This document shows, in pieces, positions 12,441 through 23,305 of a stretch of 64,000 nucleotides of DNA. Position 1 is the stretch's first letter. Each line of letters opens with the position of its first letter. Below the pieces are notes generated by a model that had not been told where the DNA came from, searched no databases, and worked only from the letters and a program-made list of their open reading frames with translations. Position numbers and translations under genes: made by a program. This DNA is from Adiantum capillus-veneris (lineage: Eukaryota; Streptophyta; Polypodiopsida; Polypodiales; Pteridaceae): contig CM043948.1 of NCBI GenBank assembly GCA_014529385.2, positions 24,860,451 to 24,924,450 of the forward strand. Reading direction: 5' to 3'.

Positions 12441-13192
12441 AAAATGATGCAAAGGGAAAAACCATTGCTCAAAATTCTTCCCAAGGCACTTCCAACAATA
12501 ACAACAACAATCGGTCCAAGGAGAAGGGAGTTTACAAAGGCAAAAACAAACTCTCTCTTGAAGAGCTAGAAGCTTTTCGCAAGGACCATAACCGTTTCAA
12601 GTGTGGGGAGCAAGGACATGGCTATCGTTCTTGCCCTAAGAAGAATGCTCGCAATGAGACTTTTATGGCTTCCACCATCGAAGCTCCAAAAGAGGATGCT
12701 CATTGCAAAGGATCATCACTTTCCTATGCTTGGGAAAAGGTAAGAGAGCATGATGGCTTCATCTTGTTTGACCCTGGCTCTACTCACAACTTCATATTAA
12801 CAGAGTTGGCCACCAAGTTAAGCATTCAAGCTTTCCAGATGGGAGATATTGTAACGGCTGACACAGCTTTCAAGGGACAGCAATCCTCTGTTACTCCCTT
12901 TATTGGGAACTTGAGGCTTCATGTCCAAAGCTATGTCGACAAAGAATACTTTTTCATCTCTCCTCTCCAACATGAGGATGCTATCTTAGGGGCGCCATGG
13001 TTTGATTGCATGGCTGCCAATATGAAGTTCCGTGAAAGGAGAACCTACTTCATCTACAGGGAAAAGAATATGTATATAGATGCTAGTGAGCGTGGTTGCA
13101 CTGATCCACTTGTAAATCCTCTTGCTTTTGATATATCAATGAAGAGCTCAGTTGCTGCGTACATGTGTCAAAGAGTCTCTAAAAGATCCTAA
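12311..13192 (+). pseudogene. D gag C-terminus with zinc knuckle and protease
   Basis: An open stretch of 293 codons. It carries 'FKCGEQGHGYRSC', a CCHC knuckle whose first Cys is replaced by Arg, then a retropepsin with 'LFDPGSTHNF' (catalytic Asp; Ser-Gly changed to Pro-Gly, as in many plant chromoviruses) and 'ILGAPWF' as the second conserved block. It would cleave the polyprotein. The frame stops at 13192 before RT, which resumes at 13265. Confidence 0.8.
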
Positions 13193-13264
13193 TGTTTCAT
13201 CAAAGTAAATGATATGAATCAAGAAGAGTTAGACTTGTCTAATTTTTAAAAAGGATTCCAAGAT

Positions 13265-14021
13265 GTGTTCATCGATGATATCTCTATGGACTTACCTCCA
13301 AAACAAGGGGATGATGATCATCGCATTGAGCTCCTTCCAGGAAGCTCACCACCTAACAAGCCTCCTTATCGAGTCTCTCAAGCTCAACAAGAGGAGATCA
13401 TGAGGCAAGTACATGAATTGGTAGATAAAGGGATGGTGAGGCCTAATTCCTCTCCCTTTTGTTCTCCAGTCCTTTTAGTGCAAAAGAAAGATGGTACATA
13501 TTATATGTGGGTGGACTATCTAGCACTAAACCATATCACTATCAAAAACAGATTTCCCGTGCCTCAAGTAGAAGATTTGTTTGATAAGCTATAAGGCTCT
13601 ACCTACTTCAATAGGATTGAACTTAAAAGTGGCTATCATCGAATAAGGATAGTGGATGAAGATATCCTAAAGACCGTGTTTCGCACAACGTTTGGTCTTT
13701 ATGAATATCTAGTCATGCCTTTTGGCTTGACTAATGCATCAGCTACGTTCAATCGTCTCATGGAGAAAACTTTTTAGACCTTCTCTTTGCAAATTCACTG
13801 GAGTGTTCTTTGATGATAGCATCATCTACTCCAAATCTTTGGAGGAACATAAGCAACATCTCCAAGTGCTTTTTCAAGCATTGAGGGAGAACAAGCTTTT
13901 TCTCAACCAAAAGAAAAGTAATTTTTTTCCTTTAAAAAATCCAATACCTAGGCCATATTATCTCTCAAGATGGTATCTGTATGGATCCATCGAATTTAGA
14001 GGTAATAAAAGCATGGCCTAA
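13265..14021 (+). pseudogene. D reverse transcriptase
   Basis: RT motifs run through two frames: 'PPYRVSQAQQEEI', 'SPFCSPVLLVQKKDG', 'FDKL' followed by an in-frame TAA at 13592-13594 where relatives have Gln, 'SGYHRIRI', '[13 protein letters not shown]', and after a frameshift near 13760 an active-site box FFDD. 'YMWVDYLALNH' replaces the usual R-M-C-V-D-Y-R-A-L-N. The domain is recognisable end to end but inactive. Confidence 0.85.
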
Positions 14022-14682
14022 TCCAAGAAATTTACATGAGCTAAGAAGCATTATAGGTACGTGCACATACTATAGACGCTTCATAGCAAAATTCTCTCAA
14101 ATAGCAGGACCACTACATGACTTAACTAAGAAGAACGTTAAGTATGTATGGACTGCTAAGGAGCAAAATTCTTTTGATAAGCTCAAAGAAAAGCTTACCT
14201 CCCAACTAGTTCTCGTGCTTTCGGATCTCTCAAAGCCATTTGAGGTCCAATGTGATGCTTGTGGTGATTGCCTTGGAGCAGTTTTGCTTCGAGAAGGGCA
14301 TGCCATAGCATATGAGAGCCGAAGGCTCAATATCGATGAAGGAGTCTTGGGCATTTATGAGAAAGAGCTTTTAGCTGTTCTACATGCCCTAGACACATGG
14401 AAGCACTATTTATTGGGGACTCCATTTATTCTACGAACCGACCACCAAAGTCTTAAGTATTTCATGACGCAAACCAAACTTTACGACAAACAAATGAGGT
14501 GGGCAAATTTTCTTTTGCAATTTAATTTCCATATTGCTCACATTGCTGGTAAGCACAATCAAGTGGCCGATGCACTTTCACAACGACCAAAAGTTAATGC
14601 GTTGTCTATAGCTACTCACAATGATCTATACTTTATGATAGATGAGTATGCCGAGCTGATCCAAACACGAGACCATTTATGA
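13981..14682 (+). pseudogene. D RT connection and RNase H
   Basis: A well-preserved 233-codon frame with 'LRSIIGTCTYYRRFI' (thumb), 'VQCDACGDCLGAVL' (first RNase H Asp), 'YEKELLAVLHALDTW' (Glu) and 'LRTDHQSLKYF' (Asp), ending with 'HNQVADALSQRP'. This is the gypsy RNase H. It stops at 14682, right before the copia insertion that replaces integrase, so D cannot have a working integrase here. Confidence 0.85.
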
Positions 14683-14789
14683 GATAAGTGCATCAAGCCT
14701 TGAAGGGTTGTGTTGTCTTGCCACCACTACATTCCTGGACTTTATATCCATCATCAATGCTTGAACCTTTGGAGTTTTTCAACCTGTCT

Positions 14790-15650
14790 ACCTCATCTTA
14801 GTTTCAACTAGCCTTGACATCCCTTCAGTTGAGTGTGCATCTGTAATGTAGTTTTGAAGGCTTCCGTATACTCACCTTCACAATTGGAAGTGGCCACAGT
14901 AAGTTGATTCTTGCTTAACCATGATATGCGTGAATTGTTGAGCATGACACAAACGACGTTTGTGGGTACTCGTGTGTCATAGCAACCAGCCCAATATGAG
15001 TCCAAGAAAAGCATGTAAAAATGGCGACAATGATCTCCCCTTGGGATAAAACAAGCCAAGATGTAAAGTGCCAATCAAGTAGCAAAAAATCCTCTTGACA
15101 GCCTGCCAATGCTTTGACCATGGCTATGCATAAATCTGCTAGCGTGTGAGACTGCAAACTAAATATCTAGCCTCCTATTGCATAGATAAATAAGGCATCC
15201 AACAACAATTTAATAAAGAGTGACATTGGCAAGATCACGAGCATCATGAAGACTCAATTTCAAACATGTTTCTATTGGAGTAGTAATAGGGTTGTTGTCC
15301 TCAAATCCAAACTTACATAGTAATGTCTCTATGTAGCTTGTTTGACACAAGGCAATAGCTCCATCACACTGCTTAAACTGTGTGCCCAAATAACAATGCA
15401 AAATTCCCAAGTCTTTCATCTTGAAAATAGCATTCAAATTAGCCTTGAATTTAGCAATGTGCATCTCATTCGGACTAGTAATCGACAAATCAGCTACATA
15501 TAGAACGACGATGAGAAATACATCACCCTCACGGTTGACATACAAAGTGCTTCCAGTTGGACTATTACAAAGTGCTAGTTTAACCAAATGAGCGTCAACT
15601 TTCTCATACCAAGCATAAGGAGAGTGCAAATAACTTTCTTGGTATGTGTA
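14790..15650 (-). pseudogene. copia fragment E1: RT C-terminal half and RNase H
   Basis: Read on the minus strand, 15629-15210 gives copia RT with 'HSPYAWYEK', 'VVLYVADLSI' (active site, second Asp changed to Ala), 'FKMKDLGILHCYLG' and 'CQTSYIETLL'. Downstream frames to about 14810 give RNase H pieces including 'SYWAGCYDTR', 'WLSKNQLTVATSNCEGEY'. The fragment lacks both ends and LTRs. It lies inside element D, opposite in orientation, where integrase should be. Confidence 0.8.
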
Positions 15651-16606
15651 TCAAGAGACAAAATGCATAGAATACTTGTCATAAATTCTAATATCTAACC
15701 AACCCAACTGATTTTCTCATGTTAAACTGATCATTTAATGTGGGAGAATAAATGGGACCATGGGTTAAGATATAGACATGTTTTGATAGATCTATCTTGA
15801 CACGGGGCCAATGGTAAAGGGGCCCAAATGAGAGATGGTCTATCAAAGAGCAAGGCTAACCAATGGAGCATAAAGACTTTAGGGTTAGCTTCATTGAAGA
15901 CCTCCAATAGTTAGTGTAAAAGTCCTTTGACCTTAGGTAAGCTAGGGCTGTGCTTGAGGTGGGAACCTGACCCAAGCTTAAGGTGCTTGACATGCCTAAT
16001 GACTGAGATGTTTGAGATGCTTGAGGTGCTTGATGATTGAGATGCTTGAGGTGCTTGTCATGCTTGAGATGATAGGGTTGTACTGGAGGTGAGAACCCAA
16101 CCCAAGGTTGAAGGGCTTAAGGGCCAAGCTTGTGGTGAGAACTAGGCCCAAGGTTGAGGGGCTTGAGGTGGCACAAAAGTCAAAGTGAATCCCTACAAGG
16201 AGGGGGCGAGCCATGCAAGAAGGGGGGGTAGTTTCTTGACCACTCTCTCTCCCAAAGGGCACCCCTTGCCCAAGGGGCAAGTAGGACACATGTCAAGCCC
16301 CTGGCTAGGTTCCCTTCATGGTGTGCCTGAAGCCTATTGTTTGGCCACCCAAGGGCTCCAATGATAATTTAGAAGAGTTAATTAATTGTTTTTACATTTA
16401 TCAATCCCTCTCTCTCAAAGGGGAAAGGGATACACTTGTCCCAAGGCTACCCTTGTTGCTTGGTATGACTCTTGCTGGTGATTGGCTAGGCCTGGAGGGG
16501 TCCAATGAGCTTGAAGCATGAGCTACAAGGGGGGGTCGACCAAAACAAGTAGGGGGCCTGCTTAGGGGGTATACTCTCCCACACACACGCTCACACGCAC
16601 TCTCAT
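15651..16606 (+). other. non-coding stretch with low-complexity repeats, inside D
   Basis: No gene is recognisable. At about 16000-16160 a short unit (GATGCTTGAGGTGCTTG and variants) recurs irregularly, with phrases such as GAGAACC...CCCAAGGTTGA repeated. The open stretches in both strands here are products of this low-complexity sequence. It ends in a CA-rich run next to the right direct repeat of D. Confidence 0.5.
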
Positions 16607-17263
16607 TGTGGGAAGTGCAAAGTGCAAGAGCTCCCTCTCCTTCTCCAAGCAAGTAGAGAGGTTGAGAGCCTACACCAACACTCTTGGCTATGGAATTCAA
16701 ATCCAACCAAGAGCCATGCTTCAATGCTTAAGCTTGCCATCTTCTCCATCTTCATTACTATGCTATTATGTATGTTAGCAAGAAGAGTGATGATAAGTGA
16801 GGAACTAATTATTTCTCCTATGAAATGTTTCTTCTTCCTCTTCCCTACCCTCATTCCCTGCTAGCTCTCTCCACCTTCGAAGGTGTTTGAGGTATTGGGA
16901 CTGAGGATTGGGATAGTTAATGCTTTCCTCAAAGTTTATGTTATGCTCGTGATGCATGAAGCTTTCCATCTTCATTGCAATCATCACCTAGGTCACAAGG
17001 AACACAAAGATTGTATTGTAACAAGTCTTGCTTGATGGGAGAAATCATAATACAAATGCCTATTGGAGGAGGGACTGACTCCACATAAATCCGGTCCTCA
17101 ACTGTTGTCATGTTCTCTAAATTCTCTGTCTTGTAAAAGTAATGTTCATGCCAAGTTAACTAAATGCTATGTTTATGCTGCTACCATCAATTATGTTCAC
17201 CCGATATGCTCACAAAGTAAGTACTCTCTATAATTTCCCTATTAATAGGCCAATTCCATTACA
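16607..17263 (+). repeat. D right direct repeat, probable 3' LTR
   Basis: Second copy of the sequence at 10359-11013; differences are mostly single bases plus short indels. Directly to its right begins copia fragment F2. The lack of a polypurine tract next to it fits the loss of the element's 3' internal part. Confidence 0.65.
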
Positions 17264-17833
17264 GTACTAAAGTCACTCATGCGACCTATATCCACAATAT
17301 CTTGCAAAGTTTTAGCATGGAGGGAAGAAAGGCTTCATTGGGTAACCCAACGGAGGCATATGAAACACTTAGCAAGGATGATACTTCCAAATCTGATGTT
17401 GAGAAAGAAGAAATGGCTAAGGTGCCATACTCTTCCGCATTGGATAGTTTTATGTATGCCATGATAGCCAGTACACCAGACCTTGTGTTTGCAGTGGGAT
17501 TGGTTAGCACATGTATGGTAAATCCTAGTAGAAAGTAGGAATCAGTGAAGCACATTTTGAGATACCTAAATGATACAACAAGCAAGTGCTTATGCTTTGC
17601 GAATAGCGATGCATCCATAGTGGGTTACACTAATGCATATTTAATTCAATTATTTATTTAATAGAATAATAAGCAGTGGATGAGTTATTCTTATCATCAT
17701 GTCCTCCACCACATATTGTGTATCTTCTCCTTCTTGCACTCACAAATGGGTTAATGGGAACCACAACCTTTAGGTACCACTAAAGTTTTAAGAAAAAATG
17801 GATTCTTGCAAAAGAGTTGTTAGAGAAAAAACC
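17264..17833 (+). pseudogene. copia fragment F2: RT end, RNase H start and LTR-like tail
   Basis: Frame 17302-17538 reads copia RT end: 'SMEGRKA', 'MAKVPYSSALDSFMYAMIAS', 'NPSRK' and then a TAG where copia elements have Trp. It continues as RNase H until about 17635 and then jumps to the non-coding tail also seen at 9225-9405. Compared with F1 it extends further upstream but has lost about 540 bp in the middle. It abuts the right repeat of D. Confidence 0.75.
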
Positions 17834-18059
17834 ATAAAGGGACAAGCTTAGCACTAGTGCTAGCACAAGAGCTAGTAAGATACCCACAGTCTACACTTAT
17901 CATATGCTCGAATGTCTTTGCCCATAATGGCTAAACTATTTCCCATTAGACTATGACCGAGAGCTGAAGAGGAATAAAGCTAGAATTGGAAAGAAGCACA
18001 AAGACTTGCCAAAAGGGATGTGTCCACAAGGAGGGGTATTGTATATCATCTCTTCTAAC
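17834..18059 (+). other. short non-coding stretch
   Basis: No feature recognised between F2 and the E2 fragment; an AGCACTAGTGCTAG stretch near 17850 is a small palindrome without obvious meaning. Confidence 0.3.
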
Positions 18060-18215
18060 ATATATAGTGGTATTGGCCCTGTTTTTCTGACAAAGTGCTT
18101 TCAGTTGGACTGTTATGAAATCCTCGTCTAACCAAATGAGTGTCAGCTTTCTCATACCAAGCATAAGGAGAGTGCTTCAACCCATACAAAGCACTTTCTT
18201 GCTTCAACCCATAAA
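18060..18215 (-). pseudogene. copia fragment E2
   Basis: On the minus strand it encodes the same RT segment as 15560-15650 ('HSPYAWYEKADTHLV'), preceded by two copies of a 'YGLK' phrase caused by a short duplication of CTTTCTTGCTTCAACCCATA. The match to E1 is close, so both come from one copia family. Confidence 0.7.
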
Positions 18216-18220
18216 AGGTC

Positions 18221-18335
<115 letters not shown>

Positions 18336-18591
18336 GTTTTGTTGCACTATGGGGACAGACATTGAGAGTGTTTTGTTGAGTTGTTGGTGCATGCAGTTAG
18401 AAGGTTATGCTACTACACCTCACAAGTATCTGCTAGCGAATGTAAAGTAGACGTCTTTTTCCTTTGTTTATGTTTCTATGAACAAAAATGATTTTGTTTT
18501 ATTATTGGTTTGAATCCTCTCTTGTAGTGATATTTGATATTTGTGTTACCATATACATGTGGTAGTGATGTTTGTGAACACCGCTTAGGAC

Positions 18592-18771
18592 TGTTGGGGC
18601 ACTTTTTATGTCACTAGGAGGTCTTTTCCCCCGTGCATTGTATATACACCCATCATTCTAGGGCTATTTATCTTTTCATCGCACACTAGTAAAATACTCT
18701 TTGTTGTGTGCCTTGAGCTTCCTTCATCTACTCCAAGATGTGTGTGTTTTCCTGCAACCCTAATTCCAACA
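18592..18771 (+). repeat. B 5' LTR
   Basis: TGTTGGGG at the left and TTCCAACA at the right give a 180-bp LTR with TG...CA ends and inverted terminal hexamers, placed directly before a primer-binding site. Only one copy is present, so the left end rests on the terminal motif. It shares no obvious body sequence with the LTRs of A or C. Confidence 0.75.
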
Positions 18772-18773
18772 AT

Positions 18774-18788
18774 TGGTATCAAAGCAGG
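18774..18788 (+). promoter_or_regulatory. B primer-binding site
   Basis: TGGTATCAAAGCAGG, complementary in its first part to the 3' end of initiator tRNA-Met, the usual copia primer (TGGTATCAGAGC with one change). It starts two bases after the LTR. Confidence 0.85.
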
Positions 18789-19011
18789 TTGCATCCTGTC
18801 GGGCATAGTTACCAGCAGCTCCAGCACATGCCTCCTCACTTTGTCCAATTACTGTGAGCTTTGGCAAGCGTTCGTAGGTTGAAAAAAATTTGGGGGAAAC
18901 ACAAAGAGCTCAGTCTGCTCAGATCTCTAATTTGGGCTCATTTCGGCCTCCGTTTCCCGCTTTGTTTCTCTTCTTTTTGGGCAGTTTTCACATCAACTGC
19001 ATGCATTCGTC

Positions 19012-19763
19012 ATGGCCAACAATAACACAGATGTGTTCAAGATGTTTGATACTGAGGAAAGATTGGATGGAGACAATTACCCTATGTGGTCTTAGATGAT
19101 GCAACATGTTCTTGTGACAAAGGGTGTTTGGAATATAGTGCAGGATATCGATGTACGTCCTGGTTTTGAAGATGTGTAGGTGATGTTGAGGATGTTGCAC
19201 GTATTGCTACAAGGATTGTTGTCCCTTGTGCAGACTGTCCTTAATGCCTTGTGAGATTCTTACCAGACTTTTGCCAGTACCTGGAGACTTATGATACCAA
19301 GGAAATCCTGAAGTTGTCAAGTTTGATGCATTATGCACATTGATGTTGCAAGAGTCGCTTCCTAGAAAAAACAGGACTAGACAGCGTGCAGTTGAACATG
19401 CCTTTATTACTGCTCAAATGGAAGGTGGTAATAAACAGCAATGCACCCACTTCTTATGGTTCTTCTATGAGTGGAAAATCACATGTTCCTAGTGCTTCTG
19501 CTGGTAGAAATTTGTTTGGAAATTCTGGTGATAATGATCACTTGATCAAGTAGTGTCCTAAGTTGAAGGCCAAAGTGGTTAAGAAGAAAGAGGGTGGTTC
19601 CATTACGAATGTTGGTTCCACTACAAATGCAACTATTGTTGAGTCTTGTGTAAAAGGACACTATGATGTTGATGTTGATGCAGAATGGGCTTTTAGTGTA
19701 GAGTGTACCTATAATCCTATTGTCCATGATGTATGCATGTCAATTGCTGTAGATTCACATGTG
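19012..19763 (+). pseudogene. B gag
   Basis: Starts at ATG 19012 ('MANNNTDVF', 'RLDGDNYPMWS'), the usual opening of copia gag, then hits a TAG and further stops. The central part is badly mutated. From 19563 the frame is open again ('SCVKGHYDVDVDAEWAF') and leads into the protease, but at 19763 it is cut and joined to element A. The last 145 bp are repeated at 22709-22853, where the true continuation is found. Confidence 0.75.
19619..19763 (+). repeat. 145-bp direct repeat, left copy
   Basis: Matches 22709-22853 base for base as far as I can follow. This copy ends where element A begins; the other begins where the 3' LTR of A ends and continues into the B protease. Confidence 0.9.
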
Positions 19764-19805
19764 TAGATCACTGAGCAACCTCCTGCTTCTTTATGGCATC
19801 AGCGT

Positions 19806-20828
19806 TTGGGGCATAAGTCACTGAAAGGTTTGAAGTTGTTGGCACGTGCGGATTACATTCCCGTTTCAGATTTTGGTGGTTTTGAGTTTTGTGAGCATTG
19901 CCTTTATGGTCGACATGCTCGGTCCTCTCATAAGAAAAGTGTTCCACACAGATCTTTGGAAAAGCTAGCTTTGGTGCATAGTGATGTATGTGGGCCGATG
20001 CCCAATGCTTCTCTTGGAGGTGCTATGTACTTTGTTACGTTCATTGATGATGCTAGCAGGAAGGTATGGGCATACCCCATTCGTAAGAAGGATATGGTGT
20101 TTGATATATTTAAGCAATGGTTGGCTCTTGTTGAGAACCAATCAGGTTGTAAGTTGAAGTGCTTACGTACGGACAATGGGGGTGAATTTATGTCTCATGC
20201 TTTCACAACATTATGTGTTGAGAAGGGTATACGGCGCGAGCTTAGTGCTCCCTATACACCTCCTCAAAATGGTGTGGCAGAGCGCATGAACAGGACTATA
20301 CAGGAAAAAGTCCGTAGTATGCTTTCTATGGCTGGTTTGTCAAATGGATTTTGGGCTGAAGCTGTTGCCACTTCTGTGCATTTGATAAATCGTTCACCTA
20401 GTGTTCCTTTGGGCTTCAAAGTGCCTGAAGAGGTATGGACAGGTTTGCCACCTTCGTATGGTCACCTTCGTGTTTTTGGCTGTGAAGCTTATGTACATGT
20501 ACCTAAGGCAAAACGCAGCAAATTGGATCCAAAGAGCAAGAGATGTATCTTCTTGGGTTATGGTAGCTCTGGTGAGATGGGTTATCGATTGTGGGATCCT
20601 ATTGACAGGAAGATTGTGCGCAGCCATGATGTTGTTTTTCATGAGGACTCTATGTATAGAGCATCACCGCGAACGGTTGAGGTTCGGCGTGTGATATTTG
20701 AGGAGGATGGTCATCGGTATGATGGTCCCATGGCTGCTCGTGGGCAGCCCATTGACCCTCAAGTGGGAGATCAGCCCTTGTTGGGAGATCATGTAGATGT
20801 GGGACAGCCAGATGCACCTCCTGCATAG
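19806..20828 (+). pseudogene. A preintegrase region and integrase
   Basis: A 340-codon frame. The zinc-binding H-x-H-C-C part spans 'RLGHKS' to 'FCEHCLYG'. The catalytic core has 'VHSDVCGP' (Asp), 'LRTDNGGEF' (Asp) and 'PPQNGVAERMN' (Glu), all intact, followed by the copia C-terminal block 'FGCEAYVHVPK' and 'RCIFLGYGSSGEMGYRL'. It ends at a TAG (20826-20828) where relatives have Gln, followed directly by the RT frame. It would integrate copia cDNA. Confidence 0.9.
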
Positions 20829-20831
20829 TCT

Positions 20832-21809
20832 TTGAGGCGTTCAGAGCGGCGTGCAAGACAGCCTCAGCGTTTTGTGCCTTCTATGGATTATGTATTGTTG
20901 ACTGATTGCGGGGAGCCATCATGTTATGATGAGGCCATGTCTAGTGTTGACAAGCTCAAGTGGGAGCAGGCTATGCAGTCAGAGATGGATTCGTTGATCC
21001 AAAATGAAACGTGGGAGCTTACTCCTTTGCCAAAGGGTAAGAAGGCACTACCATGCAAGTGGGTTTACAAGATAAAATTGTGTTCAATGGATGCAAAGCC
21101 TAGGTACAAAGCAAGGCTTGTGGCTAAAGGATTCAAGCAACAGAAGGGCATTGATTTTGACGAGATCTTCTCCCCAGTGGTGAAGATGTCTACTTTGCGT
21201 ATGTTGTTTGCTTTGGTAGCTACAGAAGACATGGAGTTGAAGCAAATGGATGTAAAGACAGCTTTCTTACATCCGGACTTGCACGAGGATTTGTACATGG
21301 AGCAACCAAGTGGGTTTGTTATTCATGGTTCAAAGAAGATGGTATGCCGGCTTCTTAAGACCTTGTATGGGCTGAAGTAATCATCTCGTGAATGGTATCG
21401 TAAGTTTGATGCATTCATGAGTTCATTGGGTTATGTACGCAGTTAAGAGGACCCATGCCTCTATACTCGCAAGGCTGCAGATGGTAGTCTTATTGTTTTG
21501 GTTTTGTATGTGGATGACATGCTGATCGCAGGGAAGTGTATTTCTGATGTGGATGCCTTGAAACATAGGCTACATGAGACCTTTTCCATGAAGGATCTTG
21601 GGGATGCCAGTCATATTTTGGGTATGCGGATCACTCGTGATCATTCTCGCAAGATGCTCTTTCTTAGTCAAAAAGAGTACATTGACAGGGTGCTTGAGCG
21701 TTTTCATATGGAAGGGGGGAAGGCCATTAGTACCCCGTTGCCTCCATATGTAAAACTCAGCCATGATGACTGCCCTCAGACAGATTTGGAGACTACAGAG
21801 ATGTCTTAG
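20832..21809 (+). pseudogene. A reverse transcriptase
   Basis: Copia RT in one frame broken by TAA 21378-21380, TAA 21444-21446 and TAG 21807-21809. Motifs: 'WEQAMQSEMDSL', 'CKWVYKIKL', 'ARLVAKGFKQQKGIDF', 'MDVKTAFLHPDL', 'LYGLK' and active site 'VLYVDDMLIAG' with both Asp present. Each of the three stops is at a codon usually Gln. Apart from these stops the domain looks full length. Confidence 0.9.
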
Positions 21810-21836
21810 ATTCCCTATGCGTCAGCTGTTGGTTCC

Positions 21837-22466
21837 TTGATGTATGCCATGGTGGCTACGCGTCCAGATCTTGCTCATGCAGTTGGTGTGGTTAGCAGGT
21901 ACATGTCTAACCCGGGCAAGCGTCATTGGGATGCAGTGAGAGGTATTCTCAGATACTTGAGAGGGACTTCAGAGTTGTCCCTATGTTATGGTGAGAAGGA
22001 TATGTCTGTTTGCGGATATACAGATTCAGACTATGCAGGGTCAGTGGACTCGAGGAAGTCTACTAGCGGCTATGTGTTCACACTTGTAGGTGGACCGGTT
22101 TCATGGGCATCACGTTTACAGCCATGCGTTGCTTTGAGCACTACAGAGGCTGAATATATGGCTGCCACTGAGGCTGCCAAGGAGGCCGTATGGCTCTCAC
22201 GACTAGTGGGAGATCTTGGTATGGCTGGTGATGCTTTGATTCTACATTGTGATAGCCAGAGTGCCATAGCGTTGGCACGGAATCCTGTCTTCCATGCGAA
22301 GACAAAGCACATTGAGGTGAGGTATCACTTCATACGAGAGGTGCTAGAGGACAAGCGCATAGAGCTTGTCAAGGTACACACTGACGATAACCCTGCTGAT
22401 CTACTCACAAAGTCGTTAGCCTCACAGCGGTTTGCACACTGTAGATCGCTGATGGGTATGGCTTGA
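21837..22466 (+). CDS. A RT end and RNase H
   Basis: An uninterrupted 209-codon frame with 'YAMVATRPDLAHAVGVVSRYM', RNase H motifs 'YTDSDYAGSVDSRKSTSGYVF' region (Asp), 'LSTTEAEYMAATEA' (Glu), 'CDSQSAIAL' (Asp) and the end 'DNPADLLTKSLA'. It stops naturally at 22464-22466, about 55 bp before the LTR. It is the C-terminus of the copia polyprotein, not an independent gene. Confidence 0.85.
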   Translation: MMYAMVATRPDLAHAVGVVSRYMSNPGKRHWDAVRGILRYLRGTSELSLCYGEKDMSVCGYTDSDYAGSVDSRKSTSGYVFTLVGGPVSWASRLQPCVALSTTEAEYMAATEAAKEAVWLSRLVGDLGMAGDALILHCDSQSAIALARNPVFHAKTKHIEVRYHFIREVLEDKRIELVKVHTDDNPADLLTKSLASQRFAHCRSLMGMA

Positions 22467-22521
22467 CTTCTTTTGCTGTACTTTGGCCACTTTAAAGGCA
22501 CACTGCCTTTAAGTGGGAGAT

Positions 22522-22708
22522 TGTTGGGTTAAAGGCCCGTGTGCCCGGCTTCCCGTTGTTCAGCCGCCCATGTACAACCATTCATTTACTCATTCATAAT
22601 AACTATACTCACAACTACACATTGTAGTGTGAGTACCGCCCCGCCACACACTGCGTCTATCTCCTTCTTCGTGTTGGCTCTCTGTGTGTGTGCTCTCTGA
22701 TCCCAACA
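22522..22708 (+). repeat. A 3' LTR
   Basis: TGTTGGG...CCCAACA, 187 bp, preceded by the polypurine tract TTAAGTGGGAGA at about 22509-22520. The right edge coincides exactly with the start of the 145-bp repeat of B sequence. Confidence 0.85.
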
Positions 22709-23305
22709 CACTACAAATGCAACTATTGTTGAGTCTTGTGTAAAAGGACACTATGATGTTGATGTTGATGCAGAATGGGCTTTTAGTGTAGAGTGTACCT
22801 ATAATCCTATTGTCCATGATGTATGCATGTCAATTGCTGTAGATTCACATGTGTGGTATTTTGACAGTGGTGCTACAAATCACATTACCTCACATCGTGA
22901 TTTGTTCACCTCTCTTGAGTATGTCCCTCATGGGAATTCAGTTACTTGTGCCAGTAATGCCTCTTATCCGGTTCAAGGAGTTGGAAAGATTGTGCTTACT
23001 ATTGCAAATGGTAGTTCTTTCACAATTGTTGGTGCACTTTATGTACCTGAGATCAAGAAGAATCTTTTGTATGTATCTTCACTTGCTAGACTTGGTCTTG
23101 TAGTCAAATTTGTGGATGATAAATGTATAATACATGATCTCAATTTTGGTGATGACATTGTTTCTGGCATATTATGTCGTGGACTGTATAAGCTCGCTTT
23201 GTGTGACAAATGTGGGTAGAATTTTGCAAATGCAGTTGTGGACTCAAAGGCTATTTCACATGAAAAACTTTGGCATGCACATTTTGGACATCTGAATTTT
23301 TTCAC
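22709..23305 (+). pseudogene. B protease and gag-preintegrase start
   Basis: After the 145-bp repeat the B frame continues with the copia protease 'WYFDSGATNHIT' (catalytic Asp-Ser-Gly) and 'LYVPEIKKNLLYVS', both typical. A TAG at 23217-23219 interrupts it. The gag-preintegrase motif 'LWHAHFGHLNF' follows and is split by element N at 23305/23306. The remainder of the motif is at 42360-42419. Confidence 0.85.

Larger units (their letters stand above)
10359..17263 (+). mobile_element. D: decayed Ty3/gypsy element between 0.66-kb direct repeats
   Basis: Direct repeats at 10359-11013 and 16607-17263 enclose gag, protease, RT and RNase H in gypsy order on the plus strand. Integrase is missing; in its place is a minus-strand copia fragment and non-coding DNA. 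The Lys/Arg/Ser-rich gag and the 'DPGSTHNF' protease resemble chromoviruses, but the diagnostic part is lost. I found no matching target-site duplication, so the interpretation of the repeats as LTRs is likely, not certain. Confidence 0.7.
19764..22708 (+). mobile_element. A: 5'-truncated Ty1/copia element in B
   Basis: Starts inside the gag-preintegrase region ('SLWHQRLGHKSLKG') and runs through integrase, RT, RNase H, polypurine tract and one 187-bp LTR. The 5' LTR, gag and protease are missing. The left edge is not an LTR end, so the copy was truncated at or after insertion. It keeps long frames with only four in-frame stops, and its protein is closely related to that of element C. Confidence 0.9.

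Noticed and set aside
10359-17263. D as a plain segmental duplication instead of an LTR element
   Set aside because: Gag, protease, RT and RNase H lie between the repeats in gypsy order and the repeats have TG...CA ends. The missing target duplication keeps some doubt.
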